NCBI GenBank assembly: GCA_022648295.1 | Contig: JALCME010000013.1 | Coordinates: 62,001 to 126,000, forward strand | From: Bacteroides sp. | GTDB taxonomy: Bacteria > Bacteroidota > Bacteroidia > Bacteroidales > Bacteroidaceae | DNA length: 64,000 bases | Direction of reading: 5' to 3' | In this document: piece by piece, positions 10,490 to 19,378 of the stretch | How the letters are laid out: each line of letters opens with the position of its first letter | Numbering within the stretch: position 1 is the first letter of the stretch | Notes under the pieces: generated by a model | The model's input: the letters and a program-made list of their open reading frames with translations, nothing else | Told to the model about the DNA's origin: nothing | Databases searched by the model: none | Made by a program: the position numbers and the translations under genes

Positions 10490-10554
10490 TGCACTGCAAA
10501 TAGTGCAATTATCGGGTAAATTTGCACTATTTACAGTGCAAACTACTATATTTG
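10490..10554 (+). promoter_or_regulatory. Twin palindrome operator and promoter of the 10573 ATPase
   Basis: There are two copies of TGCACT-N6-AGTGCA, at 10490-10507 and 10523-10540, exactly 33 bp apart. The second is extended to a perfect 8-bp inverted repeat (TTTGCACT/AGTGCAAA, 10521-10542). A -7 box TATATTTG follows at 10547-10554, and the first TTTG of the palindrome (10521-10524) is 22 nt upstream in near -33 position. A dimeric repressor bound here would cover the promoter. The same two sites with the same 33-bp spacing recur at 30656-30706. Confidence 0.7.
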
Positions 10555-10572
10555 CAGAAAACATACAGCATT

Positions 10573-11742
10573 ATGGAAAAGTTACAAGCTAATTTCGATG
10601 CGATGCTACGCTCCACACCTACCGCATTTCATCGATATATGTTCAACCGCATTAACTGGGAAAACCGTTTATTAGGCTTAGTAGGGCCACGCGGCGTAGG
10701 TAAGACCACACTAATGTTACAGTATGCCAAAGAAAAGCTGGACAGGAATACAACCCTGTTTGTCAATGCCGACGATCTGTATTTTTCCTCTCATCATTTA
10801 ATAGATTTAGCTGATGAATTTGTGAAACGTGGTGGAACACATCTCATCATTGACGAAATTCATAAATATAAAGACTGGGCACGTGAATTAAAACTAATGT
10901 ATGATTATCATGCGGATTTAAAAGTATTCTTTACCGGATCTTCCATTCTCGACATCCATAAAGGATCGACAGATTTAAGCAGACGCGCCATTGTCTACTC
11001 CATGCAAGGTCTCTCGTTCCGTGAATATTTAAACATGTTTCATCACATCGAAATTCCAGTCCATACACTGACTGATATCATACAACATAAGGTTGAGATA
11101 CCGGAAAAATTCCGTCCATACGCATACTTTCAATCTTATTTAGAGCAGGGATATTATCCTTTTTCCCAAGAAGATCAATTCAACATACGTTTGCAACAAG
11201 TCATAAATAAGACGTTGGAAATTGATATTCCTCAATATGCAGAAATGAGTGTTTCAACAGCACGAAAACTAAAACAATTGCTTGCAATCATAGCCCGGAG
11301 CGTACCGTTTAAACCTAACATAAGCAGTATTGCCACAATGTTGGGAGTAAGCCGTAACAACCTGTCCGACTATTTTCTTTATCTGGAAGAAGCCGGATTG
11401 ATAGCACAGCTACGTGACGGTACAGGGGGCATCAGAGGACTTGGAAAGGTGGACAAAGTATATTTAGATAATCCAACTCTTATGCACAGCCTTGTTCAAC
11501 AGACTTCGGACATCGGAAACATAAGAGAAACCTTTTTCCTAAACCAGACAAGAGTGGAACAGGATGTCATTACATCCTCCATCTCAGACTTCCAAATAGC
11601 CGACTTTATCTTTGAAGTGGGAGGAAAAAATAAAAAACAAAAACAACTGCAAGGAACTGAAAAAGGTTTCGTAGTAAAAGATGGCATTGAACAGGGATAC
11701 ATGAATATAATCCCGCTATGGCAATTCGGGCTTAATTACTAA
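10573..11742 (+). CDS. AAA+ ATPase with C-terminal DUF4143-type domain
   Basis: About 389 residues from the ATG at 10573. The upstream in-frame ATG at 10522 lies inside the palindrome and promoter and is unlikely. The AAA_14-type core has Walker A LVGPRGVGKTTLM, Walker B HLIIDEIHKYKDW and sensor VFFTGSSILDI, with arginine pair SRRAIVY. The second half has a helix-turn-helix-like stretch (ISSIATMLGVSRNNLSDYFLYL) and the DUF4143 nuclease-like end (DFQIADFIFEVGGKNKKQ). These proteins are widespread in Bacteroides as multi-copy families without an agreed function. A decayed relative lies at 29666-29777. The C-terminal DNA-binding stretch could recognise its own palindromes, which is inference only. 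Confidence 0.87.
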   Translation: MEKLQANFDAMLRSTPTAFHRYMFNRINWENRLLGLVGPRGVGKTTLMLQYAKEKLDRNTTLFVNADDLYFSSHHLIDLADEFVKRGGTHLIIDEIHKYKDWARELKLMYDYHADLKVFFTGSSILDIHKGSTDLSRRAIVYSMQGLSFREYLNMFHHIEIPVHTLTDIIQHKVEIPEKFRPYAYFQSYLEQGYYPFSQEDQFNIRLQQVINKTLEIDIPQYAEMSVSTARKLKQLLAIIARSVPFKPNISSIATMLGVSRNNLSDYFLYLEEAGLIAQLRDGTGGIRGLGKVDKVYLDNPTLMHSLVQQTSDIGNIRETFFLNQTRVEQDVITSSISDFQIADFIFEVGGKNKKQKQLQGTEKGFVVKDGIEQGYMNIIPLWQFGLNY

Positions 11743-11937
11743 TCTTTTAAACACCCTAGTGAAATAACCTTTACTCCATCCTCACGAGTATAAGCTATTT
11801 CTCTGCTTCCAGCCGCAGACTAAACAAGTCATCGGTCGATTTTGATATAAACCGCACTTATCTATTTTTAATAAAATATTAATAAATTAGTTAATAAGTT
11901 GCAATCATATAGTAACGTCTTTGTATCACGTTGTGGA

Positions 11938-11945
11938 TAATTTTG
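11938..11945 (+). promoter_or_regulatory. Possible -7 box for the SusC at 11970
   Basis: TAATTTTG fits TAnnTTTG and lies 24 nt before the chosen start. It argues against the longer in-frame start at 11931, which would lie upstream of the transcript start. There is no well-spaced -33 TTTG. Confidence 0.35.
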
Positions 11946-11969
11946 CGCCCAAACCTAATATATGTTTTT

Positions 11970-14900
11970 ATGAATAGACTCAGTCAATTATGGTGGAAGG
12001 GCGTATTGCTGCTTTTTACCGCTGTATTAGCATCAAGTCCGCTTCGAGTTCATGCTGTTGATAAAATACCGGCAGTAACCGTAACCGAACAAATTGGTAC
12101 AAAGATTCTGGTAACCGGCGTGGTGGTTGATAAAACAGGCAGTCCTTTGATAGGCGCCACCGTCCACGAAAAGGACAAGAATAATGGTACTGTTACCGAT
12201 ACGAATGGAAAATTCACGTTATCTGCTCCTCCCGACGGGGTACTTGTAGTTAGCTACATAGGCTATCTGAATAAACAGATCCCTATCAAAGGCAAATCAA
12301 TTCTTAAGATAGAATTGGAGGAAGATGCAGAAATGCTTAATGAAGTGGTGGTGGTTGGCTATGGCGCACAGAAAAAAGTCAATTTGTCAGGAGCTGTCGA
12401 TCAAATTAGTATGGCACAACTGGAACAACGCCCTATAGTAGATCTGGCGAAAGGTTTACAGGGGATGGTTCCGAATCTTAATATTGATTTCGTTAGTGGG
12501 GAGCCGGGCAAAGCTCCTAATATCAACATTCGTGGAGAAGCTTCGATCAACGGAGGTTCACCTTTAATATTAATTGATGGGGTGGCTGCAAGTGCTGAAG
12601 AAATGAACCGCCTTTTACCGGAAGACATTGAAACTCTTTCAGTTCTAAAGGATGCTTCTTCTGCAGCAATTTACGGAGCACGCGCTGCTTTCGGAGTCAT
12701 TTTGATCACTACAAAACAGGGAAAAGGAGATCGTATTCAAATAGATTACAATAACAACTTCTCATGGAAACGTCCTTCCTCACTGACTGATAAGACTTCT
12801 GATCCTTATATCTACCTGAAATTGAAAAACATTGCAGTGCTGAATACTCCCTGGAGTTCGGGACATGTCACCGATGACGAACATTTGGAGTGGGCGCGTC
12901 AGCGTTCGGATAATCCGGACGGTACTGAGGCCATTCGCTTGAACCCATTGGATAAAACTCAATGGGACTACATGGGCAACCGCAACTGGACAAACTATTT
13001 TCTCGATAAAAGTACATTCAGCCAAAGTCATCAGGCTGCTATATCCGGAGCAACACCAAATACCAAATTTTATTTATCCGCAGGTGTTGACAATGAAGAC
13101 GGAGTTTTCTCAGGAGTGGTGAATAACGACAAATATATCCGTTACAGTATGCGTGGCAAAGTCAGTTACAAGGTCTTCGACTGGCTATCCATTTCCAATA
13201 ATACTTCTTTCGTTTCAACGACCCGCAAGAAGCCCAGCTATTACAACCTGAATGATTTTTATGATGCCGAGCCTCATGATGTCGATGTAAATCCGGATGG
13301 AACCTGGGCTAATACTGAACTAGGAAAAGCGTTGGCACAGTTGGTTGACGGCGGAGAAGAAAAAACGGTCTATGACCGGCTACAAAGTACCTTCTCTGCA
13401 GAAGCGGGGTTTTGGAAAAGAATGCTAACATTGAATGCAAATTTTACGTTTGAGAAAGGACATCAAGATTATGACCAATATAAGGTGAAGTATCACATTG
13501 GTTACGGGCCGGATGACATTCGTGAACAGGGGGACAGCCGTGCTTATAAAGCCAATACTTCCGACCTCTATACCGTACTGGATTTATATGCAACTTTCAA
13601 TAAGGCATTTGGCAAACATGCCTTAACAGGAATTCTTGGATTCAATCAGGAATATAATCGCTGGAATAAGTTCTCCGCCCAACGCAACGACATTATATCA
13701 ACTTCGTTGCCATCCATTGCTTTGTCATCAGGCGAACAGTATGTGAATGAATCCTATAAGGATTGGGCTATCCGTGGATTGTTCTTCCGTACCAACTATA
13801 TCTATAATAACCGTTATATCTTTGAGATTAATGGTCGCTATGACGGGACTTCACGTTTCCCTAAGAATAAACGTTTTGGATTCTTCCCGTCAGGATCGGT
13901 GGCATGGCGTATTGATTCGGAACCATTCTTCCAGCCGCTACTCAATCTTGTTTCTCAATTTAAACTGCGTGCATCCTACGGTGCTCTGGGTAACCAATTG
14001 GTAAGTGAGTATGGATATATTCCTTCTATGAGCTCACAGTTGGGAAGCTATTTAATAGATGGGAAATTACAGCAAACAGTTACAGCACCGGGCTTAGTTT
14101 CGCCCGATTATACTTGGGAACGGGTAAGGACATTAAATGGAGGGATGGATATAGGATTCATCAACAACAAACTGACCGCTTCTTTTGACTTTTACCGCCG
14201 CGATACCAAAGGTATGCTCACCCTGGGGAAAGAGTTACCGGGAGTTTTAGGAAAAACAGAACCTAAAGAAAATGCAGCAGACATGAAAACAATTGGCTGG
14301 GAATTATCTTTGACTTACAAAGATCAATTTCAGCTATCGGGTACGCCGCTTAACTTGAGCGCACGCTTCATCCTATCAGACAACCGTTCGTGGATTACTA
14401 AATTTGACAACCCAAACAAAAACCTGAGCCAATACTATGAAGGACAAAGGCTTGGTGAAATATGGGGGTTGCAAAGCGACGGTTTCTTTAAAAACAAAGA
14501 GGAAATAGCAGCACTGGATGAGACGGATATTATTCCCTGGGGGGCGCTTGACATTGTAGAAGGTTGGCCTAAATACAAGGATTTGGACAATGACCACCGC
14601 ATAACAAAAGGAACAACGGTGGATAAGCCGGGGGATCTCAGTATCATCGGCAATTCTTCACCCCGCTTCAGATTCGGGTTCAATTTGAATATGGAATGGA
14701 AAGGAATTGATGTCTCGGCATTTTTGCAGGGCATTGGTAAACGTGATTATTATCCGCTTAGCTATTTGTACTGGAGCTTTTACCAACAACCTTATACGGG
14801 AGGACAAGTCCATGCCTTTGATTTTTATCGCGGCGCGACAGATAGTGATGTGGAAATGGCTAAACACTCCCAAGCCTATATTAATGCGGGACTGGCAGAC

Positions 14901-15245
14901 CAGAACCTGAATGCCAAGTATCCGGTATTCCAGGCCTGGTTGGCAGATAAGAATCTCGGAACCGGTATCAATGCAATGGGACTTGCTATTCCTCAAACCC
15001 GCTATATGTTGAATGGTTCCTATCTGAGAATTAAGGATATAACGTTGGGATATACCTTGCCATCGGTGTGGACCCAAAAGATACATATCAGCCGGCTACG
15101 TATCTACGCCAGTGGCGACAATTTATTTGAGTGGAGTGGCTTAAAAAAATACTTCGATCCCGAATCTGTGACTGACGAAAGTTCTTTTGGATATGTGTAT
15201 CCTTTCAATCGCCAATATTCATTCGGTGTAAATATCACATTCTAA
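11970..15245 (+). CDS. SusC-like TonB-dependent outer-membrane transporter
   Basis: About 1091 residues from the ATG at 11970, which begins a normal signal peptide (NRLSQLWWKGVLLLFTAVLA). Domains in order: a carboxypeptidase-D regulatory-like (CNA-type) domain at ~45-130 (GSPLIGATVHEKD, VVSYIGYLNKQ); a TonB box region NEVVVVGYGAQKK; the plug domain (NINIRGEASINGG, LKDASSAAIYGARAAFGVI); and a 22-strand barrel ending in the outer-membrane terminal Phe (VNITF). It imports oligosaccharides with the SusD at 15266, which starts 20 nt downstream. No sigma/anti-sigma pair or HTCS is adjacent, so its regulator is not in the immediate neighbourhood. Confidence 0.95.
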   Translation: MNRLSQLWWKGVLLLFTAVLASSPLRVHAVDKIPAVTVTEQIGTKILVTGVVVDKTGSPLIGATVHEKDKNNGTVTDTNGKFTLSAPPDGVLVVSYIGYLNKQIPIKGKSILKIELEEDAEMLNEVVVVGYGAQKKVNLSGAVDQISMAQLEQRPIVDLAKGLQGMVPNLNIDFVSGEPGKAPNINIRGEASINGGSPLILIDGVAASAEEMNRLLPEDIETLSVLKDASSAAIYGARAAFGVILITTKQGKGDRIQIDYNNNFSWKRPSSLTDKTSDPYIYLKLKNIAVLNTPWSSGHVTDDEHLEWARQRSDNPDGTEAIRLNPLDKTQWDYMGNRNWTNYFLDKSTFSQSHQAAISGATPNTKFYLSAGVDNEDGVFSGVVNNDKYIRYSMRGKVSYKVFDWLSISNNTSFVSTTRKKPSYYNLNDFYDAEPHDVDVNPDGTWANTELGKALAQLVDGGEEKTVYDRLQSTFSAEAGFWKRMLTLNANFTFEKGHQDYDQYKVKYHIGYGPDDIREQGDSRAYKANTSDLYTVLDLYATFNKAFGKHALTGILGFNQEYNRWNKFSAQRNDIISTSLPSIALSSGEQYVNESYKDWAIRGLFFRTNYIYNNRYIFEINGRYDGTSRFPKNKRFGFFPSGSVAWRIDSEPFFQPLLNLVSQFKLRASYGALGNQLVSEYGYIPSMSSQLGSYLIDGKLQQTVTAPGLVSPDYTWERVRTLNGGMDIGFINNKLTASFDFYRRDTKGMLTLGKELPGVLGKTEPKENAADMKTIGWELSLTYKDQFQLSGTPLNLSARFILSDNRSWITKFDNPNKNLSQYYEGQRLGEIWGLQSDGFFKNKEEIAALDETDIIPWGALDIVEGWPKYKDLDNDHRITKGTTVDKPGDLSIIGNSSPRFRFGFNLNMEWKGIDVSAFLQGIGKRDYYPLSYLYWSFYQQPYTGGQVHAFDFYRGATDSDVEMAKHSQAYINAGLADQNLNAKYPVFQAWLADKNLGTGINAMGLAIPQTRYMLNGSYLRIKDITLGYTLPSVWTQKIHISRLRIYASGDNLFEWSGLKKYFDPESVTDESSFGYVYPFNRQYSFGVNITF

Positions 15246-15265
15246 TTCTATAAAAAAAGAGACTT

Positions 15266-17062
15266 ATGAAAAATAAAATTTATATGCTGTTGTGTATGGC
15301 AGTCTGTCTGATAGAGATTTCTTGCAACGACTCTTTCATGGAACGCCAACCCCATACGGAAATAGGTGCCGACAGTTATTTCAACACAGAAGAAGACTTG
15401 AAAATGTATTGTTATGGTCTGATGAATACTCCCGGCTACGATTATACAGCTGATGCCGGAACGGACAATCAGGCTACGACCGACAATGTAGAGGTTAAAA
15501 ACATGATGACGTCTGCAAATCCGACTTCCACCACGATAACCGGCGGTTGGAATTGGGAGCGTTTATATAACATTAATTTTTTCCTGGATCATTGCGAAAA
15601 AGCAGCTGTTCCGGCTGATGTACTTGCCCACTATCAAGGCATTGCCCGCTATTACAGAGCGGCTTTCTATATGGATAAAGTAAAGCGTTTCTCTGACGTA
15701 CCCTGGTATGATAAAGTTTTATCCACTAATGATAAAGATTTATATAAACCCCGGGACAAACGTGATATTGTCGTTTCCAAGATATTTGAAGATTATAAAT
15801 TTGCTGCCGAAAATGTTAAAGCCAATCAACCCAAAGGTGCTATTGACAAATGGATTGTACTTGCCACTATGGCCCGCCACGCCTTATATGAAGGAACTTA
15901 TCGCAAATATCATAGTGAACTGAATTTGCAAAGTACAGCCGAAACTTATTTACAGATAGCGGTGGATGCCACTGCAGAGCTAATGAAAGACGGTGGTTTC
16001 AGCTTATATAACACCGGTCATCCCGAAAGTGATTATTATACGTTGTTTAACAGCTTGGATTTAAGTACTAACCCGGAAATGATTCAGGCGCATTACTATG
16101 ACAAGACTACCGCTAGTAATGGATTTTGGGCATATATGTTTGGAAGTTACATTCCATGTCCTGCAAAAGACTTGGTACAGACCTATCTGATGAAAGATGG
16201 TTCCTATTATTCATTACAACCCGGATACCAGACAAAGATGTTTGTTGAAGAATTCAAAAATCGTGATCCGCGAATGTACCAGACATTGGCCTATCCGGGT
16301 TGGGAGTTGATTAATACCATGACTTATGCTCCGGGAGCAGGCATATATGTGCAAAACCTAAATAAAAACTTTTCAGGATATCATCAGATTAAAGGTTTTA
16401 TCAATAATAAAGAAGAGGAATATTATTTAAGTATTGATTATCCGGTTATCCGCTACGCTGAGGTTTTGCTGACTTATGCCGAAGCTCAGGCCGAACTTGG
16501 CAAGCTGACTCAAACGGATCTGGACAACACAGTTAATTTGCTTCGTGACCGTGCAGGAATGCCTCATTTATCATTGAATCCGGTAGTTGACCCGGTATTG
16601 CAAAGTGCATTTCCCAATATTCCACCCATATTATTGGAAATCCGTCGGGAACGACGTGTTGAACTAGCTTTTGAAGGTTTCCGCTTTGATGACCTGATGC
16701 GCTGGAAAGCAGGGAAACTACTGGAGAAAATACCGGAAGGACTCTACTTCCCCGGCTTGGGGAAATACGATTTAACGGGCGACGGCGTGGAAGATATTTA
16801 TCTGATACCTTCTTCACAAAGTATTCCGGCTGATGCCGACAAAGAGAAAAACTCATTAGGCGAAAAACTGATTTATTATAAAACAGGAAGCATTGATGAT
16901 CCAAGTGCTACTGTTTATCTGAAAGAAACAACGAAAGGAGATATTGTGACTGCAAAAAATATGGGTACCTTTGAGGAACCAAAATCTTACTATCGCCCCG
17001 TGCCTAAGCATGAAGTAGAATTGAATCCTAGCCTTGCACCGCAATTATTCGGTTGGGAATAA
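15266..17062 (+). CDS. SusD/RagB-like surface glycan-binding lipoprotein
   Basis: 598 residues with a lipoprotein signal peptide ending at Cys20 (IEISC). SusD hallmarks are visible: ARYYRAAFYMDKVKRFSDVPWYD in the N-terminal helical repeat region, YPVIRYAEVLLTYAEAQAEL near residue 395, and IRRERRVELAFEGFRFDDLMRWKAG near residue 455. It caps the SusC at 11970 and binds the glycan at the cell surface. The substrate cannot be told from sequence. It is followed after 61 nt by a secreted metallophosphoesterase and no glycosidase, which is uncommon. Confidence 0.95.
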   Translation: MKNKIYMLLCMAVCLIEISCNDSFMERQPHTEIGADSYFNTEEDLKMYCYGLMNTPGYDYTADAGTDNQATTDNVEVKNMMTSANPTSTTITGGWNWERLYNINFFLDHCEKAAVPADVLAHYQGIARYYRAAFYMDKVKRFSDVPWYDKVLSTNDKDLYKPRDKRDIVVSKIFEDYKFAAENVKANQPKGAIDKWIVLATMARHALYEGTYRKYHSELNLQSTAETYLQIAVDATAELMKDGGFSLYNTGHPESDYYTLFNSLDLSTNPEMIQAHYYDKTTASNGFWAYMFGSYIPCPAKDLVQTYLMKDGSYYSLQPGYQTKMFVEEFKNRDPRMYQTLAYPGWELINTMTYAPGAGIYVQNLNKNFSGYHQIKGFINNKEEEYYLSIDYPVIRYAEVLLTYAEAQAELGKLTQTDLDNTVNLLRDRAGMPHLSLNPVVDPVLQSAFPNIPPILLEIRRERRVELAFEGFRFDDLMRWKAGKLLEKIPEGLYFPGLGKYDLTGDGVEDIYLIPSSQSIPADADKEKNSLGEKLIYYKTGSIDDPSATVYLKETTKGDIVTAKNMGTFEEPKSYYRPVPKHEVELNPSLAPQLFGWE

Positions 17063-17123
17063 TTTATATCTCGTATTATATGTATAATTTTGACAAATAA
17101 TAAATTAACCAAGTAATTATAAG

Positions 17124-18020
17124 ATGAAAAAGATGAATCGTATTTTAATGGCTACTATCTTCCTGATAGGCAGTAGCCTGCTTACAGCCAAGGAGCCGTT
17201 GAAAGGACAATCAAAAGATGGCTTCACTTTTGCCTTTCTTACAGATGTACATCTGAACAAAAGTAACAGAGGCAGTGGAGACGAGGGCCTTCGCATGGCA
17301 TTAGCTGATGCCAAGAAGAATAAAGCGGAAATGATTCTTTTCGGAGGAGACAATGTGGAGACGGATGCATTGAAAGATGCCGAGCAGACAGCGGATTCTC
17401 TTCATAGCCGCTTTAAGAATATTGTGAGTAAATGCGGACTACCAACCTATTTCACTATGGGTAACCACGACCGCTTCTATCGCAATAACGGGACGACAGA
17501 CAAGTTAGGATTTAAATTATTCGAGAAGTACTTTGGCCCTTCTTATCACTCATTTACAGTAAAAGGAGTACACTTCATTGTGTTGAATGGTCTTTATCCT
17601 TCGGCAAGCGGCCCTTATTCCGTGAATGATGCACAGTTGGAATGGCTAAAGAAAGACTTGCAGAAGACCGGAAAAAAGACTCCCGTTGTCGTCTCCATAC
17701 ACGTGCCCTTACTCTCGCTATATTATCCGGTAGTCGAAGGCAACTTCAAGGGAAATGATATGATTATGAATACAAAACAAGTATTCGAGGTGCTGAATGA
17801 TTATAACGTCAAATTGATTCTTCAAGGGCACCAACACATCTACGAACAGATACAAGAACGCTACCGCTGGTTCGTCACCGCCGGTGCCGTGTGTGCAAAT
17901 TGGTGGAATGGACCCTTCCTTGAAACCAAAGAAGGATACTTATTGGTACATGTAAGCTCTAAAGGAAACTTCAATTGGGAATACAAGACTTACGGCTGGG
18001 ACGCGAAAAAGAATCACTGA
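17124..18020 (+). CDS. Secreted calcineurin-like metallophosphoesterase
   Basis: 298 residues, with a signal peptide (RILMATIFLIGSSLLTA) and all metallophosphoesterase motifs in order: LTDVHL (Asp41, His43), FGGDN (Asp76), MGNHDR (Asn114, His115), SIHVPL and QGHQH. It hydrolyses phosphomonoesters or diesters, and the exported location means the substrate is met outside the cytoplasm. It follows the SusD at 15266 in the same direction and ends at a strong terminator, so the three genes form one unit. A phosphorylated glycan or a lipid-linked phosphosugar is a possible substrate, but that is inference. Confidence 0.88.
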   Translation: MKKMNRILMATIFLIGSSLLTAKEPLKGQSKDGFTFAFLTDVHLNKSNRGSGDEGLRMALADAKKNKAEMILFGGDNVETDALKDAEQTADSLHSRFKNIVSKCGLPTYFTMGNHDRFYRNNGTTDKLGFKLFEKYFGPSYHSFTVKGVHFIVLNGLYPSASGPYSVNDAQLEWLKKDLQKTGKKTPVVVSIHVPLLSLYYPVVEGNFKGNDMIMNTKQVFEVLNDYNVKLILQGHQHIYEQIQERYRWFVTAGAVCANWWNGPFLETKEGYLLVHVSSKGNFNWEYKTYGWDAKKNH

Positions 18021-18040
18021 ACATTTTAATCAAAAGCAAA

Positions 18041-18087
18041 GAGTGCATCAAAAGATTTAATAAAATCTTTTGATGCACTCTTTTTTT
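18041..18087 (+). terminator. Rho-independent terminator after the phosphoesterase
   Basis: A perfect 18-bp inverted repeat (18041-18058 and 18063-18080) with a 4-nt AATA loop, followed by seven T. It closes the SusC-SusD-phosphoesterase unit. Confidence 0.93.
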
Positions 18088-18418
18088 ATACGGAATTAGA
18101 ATCGTGTAATTATACAGTATTAAACATTATATGGTTTAATTTAAGTTTCGTTTTTATTTCTGCTTGCTTATGATTTCAAGGCATACATATGTTAATAAGC
18201 ATAAAAAACAATTCATTCTAGAATAACAAGAATCTATCTATACGGCTTAATAAAAGACATTTCGCTAATATGCAATAGTTGATGCGAAAGTTATATTCAC
18301 GTTTGTTTTGTTTTTTTGCACATAAAAACAAACTGATGTATAAAAAACACATATTATTAATTTATAAATTTGTTTTTGTGAATCTTAAATAACTAAAACT
18401 TTAAACACACAATTAAGT
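18088..18418 (+). promoter_or_regulatory. AT-rich promoter region of the ROK operon
   Basis: 331 bp without a gene. A -7 box TAAATTTG is at 18365-18372, 46 nt before the ROK start. An imperfect inverted repeat (GTTTGTTTTG at 18301-18310 against AAAAACAAAC at 18324-18333) lies ~40 bp upstream of it and may be an operator. No clear -33 box is seen. Confidence 0.4.
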
Positions 18419-19378
18419 ATGGCTACCATCGCACTCGACATTGGGGGTACAAAAATAGCAAGCGCTATTTTCTTTTCCGACGGCAGAATGTTCTTCAACC
18501 GGAAAAGGCTTCTTAAAAAAAGAAGCGGAAATGATGTGGGTAATCTGATCGTAGAAATGCTTGTCAGGCTTCTGGCATCAGCCCGCAGAAATAATATTCC
18601 TATTGACAGTATCGGAGTTTGCGTGCCGGGGCTGTACAATTCACAGACCGGGAGAGTATGGGTTCCTAACATCCCCAGATGGAAAAACTATCCCCTGTAT
18701 GAGGTACTCCGCAATGTAGTGCCACCGGAAATTGAAATATATATAGACAGTGACCGTATTTGTTATATATATGGTGAGATATGGCAGGGCGCAGCCAAAA
18801 ATTGCCATAGTGCGATATTTATCGCAGTGGGTACAGGCATCGGGGCAGGCATTGTCATTGACGGACACGTATTGCACGGTGTGGGTAACATTATCGGAGC
18901 TATGGGATGGCTGGCATTACAGCCTCCATACAACCACGAATATGACGCGTGCGGCTGTTTTGAATATTACGCTTCCGGAAACGGCATAGGCGCGCGTGTA
19001 CGTGACGCAGTGCGTGCGGACAAAACCTACAAGGGGAAATTGAGGCAAAAACCGATTAGTAGAATTTCAGCATACGATGTCTTCAGTTCCTACGAAGAAA
19101 AGGATTCTATAGCCGTTGCCGTGTTAAGTAAAGCCGTTGAAATGTGGGGAATGGGAGCAGCCAATCTGGTAAGCCTGCTTAATCCGCAAAAAGTAATTTG
19201 GGGTGGAGGGGTCTTCGGACCAGCCTGTATGTTCATAGAAGACATTTATAAGGAAGCCTGCAAGTGGGCCCAACCGCTTAGTATCAAACAGGTTGAATTT
19301 GTTCCCTCACAGTTGTCCGGCAATGCAGGACTTATAGGCGCAGCGTATCTGGCTATAAAAAATCAGTTGCATGAATAA
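18419..19378 (+). CDS. ROK-family sugar kinase (or ROK regulator-like kinase)
   Basis: 319 residues with no HTH domain, so a kinase rather than a NagC-type repressor. Residues 3-14 (TIALDIGGTKIA) are the ATP phosphate-binding loop. IAVGTGIGAGIVIDGHVLHG is the ROK core, and GAMGWLALQP and HEYDACGCFEYYASGNG correspond to the ROK zinc/catalytic region. That region has only the CGC part; the usual upstream CxC of the zinc motif is not seen, so metal binding may be altered. ROK kinases phosphorylate glucose, N-acetylglucosamine, N-acetylmannosamine or fructose; the sugar here cannot be assigned. It overlaps the downstream MFS gene by 8 nt, showing tight coupling. Confidence 0.88.
   Translation: MATIALDIGGTKIASAIFFSDGRMFFNRKRLLKKRSGNDVGNLIVEMLVRLLASARRNNIPIDSIGVCVPGLYNSQTGRVWVPNIPRWKNYPLYEVLRNVVPPEIEIYIDSDRICYIYGEIWQGAAKNCHSAIFIAVGTGIGAGIVIDGHVLHGVGNIIGAMGWLALQPPYNHEYDACGCFEYYASGNGIGARVRDAVRADKTYKGKLRQKPISRISAYDVFSSYEEKDSIAVAVLSKAVEMWGMGAANLVSLLNPQKVIWGGGVFGPACMFIEDIYKEACKWAQPLSIKQVEFVPSQLSGNAGLIGAAYLAIKNQLHE

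Noticed and set aside
14658..15086. 142-codon - strand open frame
   Set aside because: Shadow of the SusC gene at 11970; no signal or domain.
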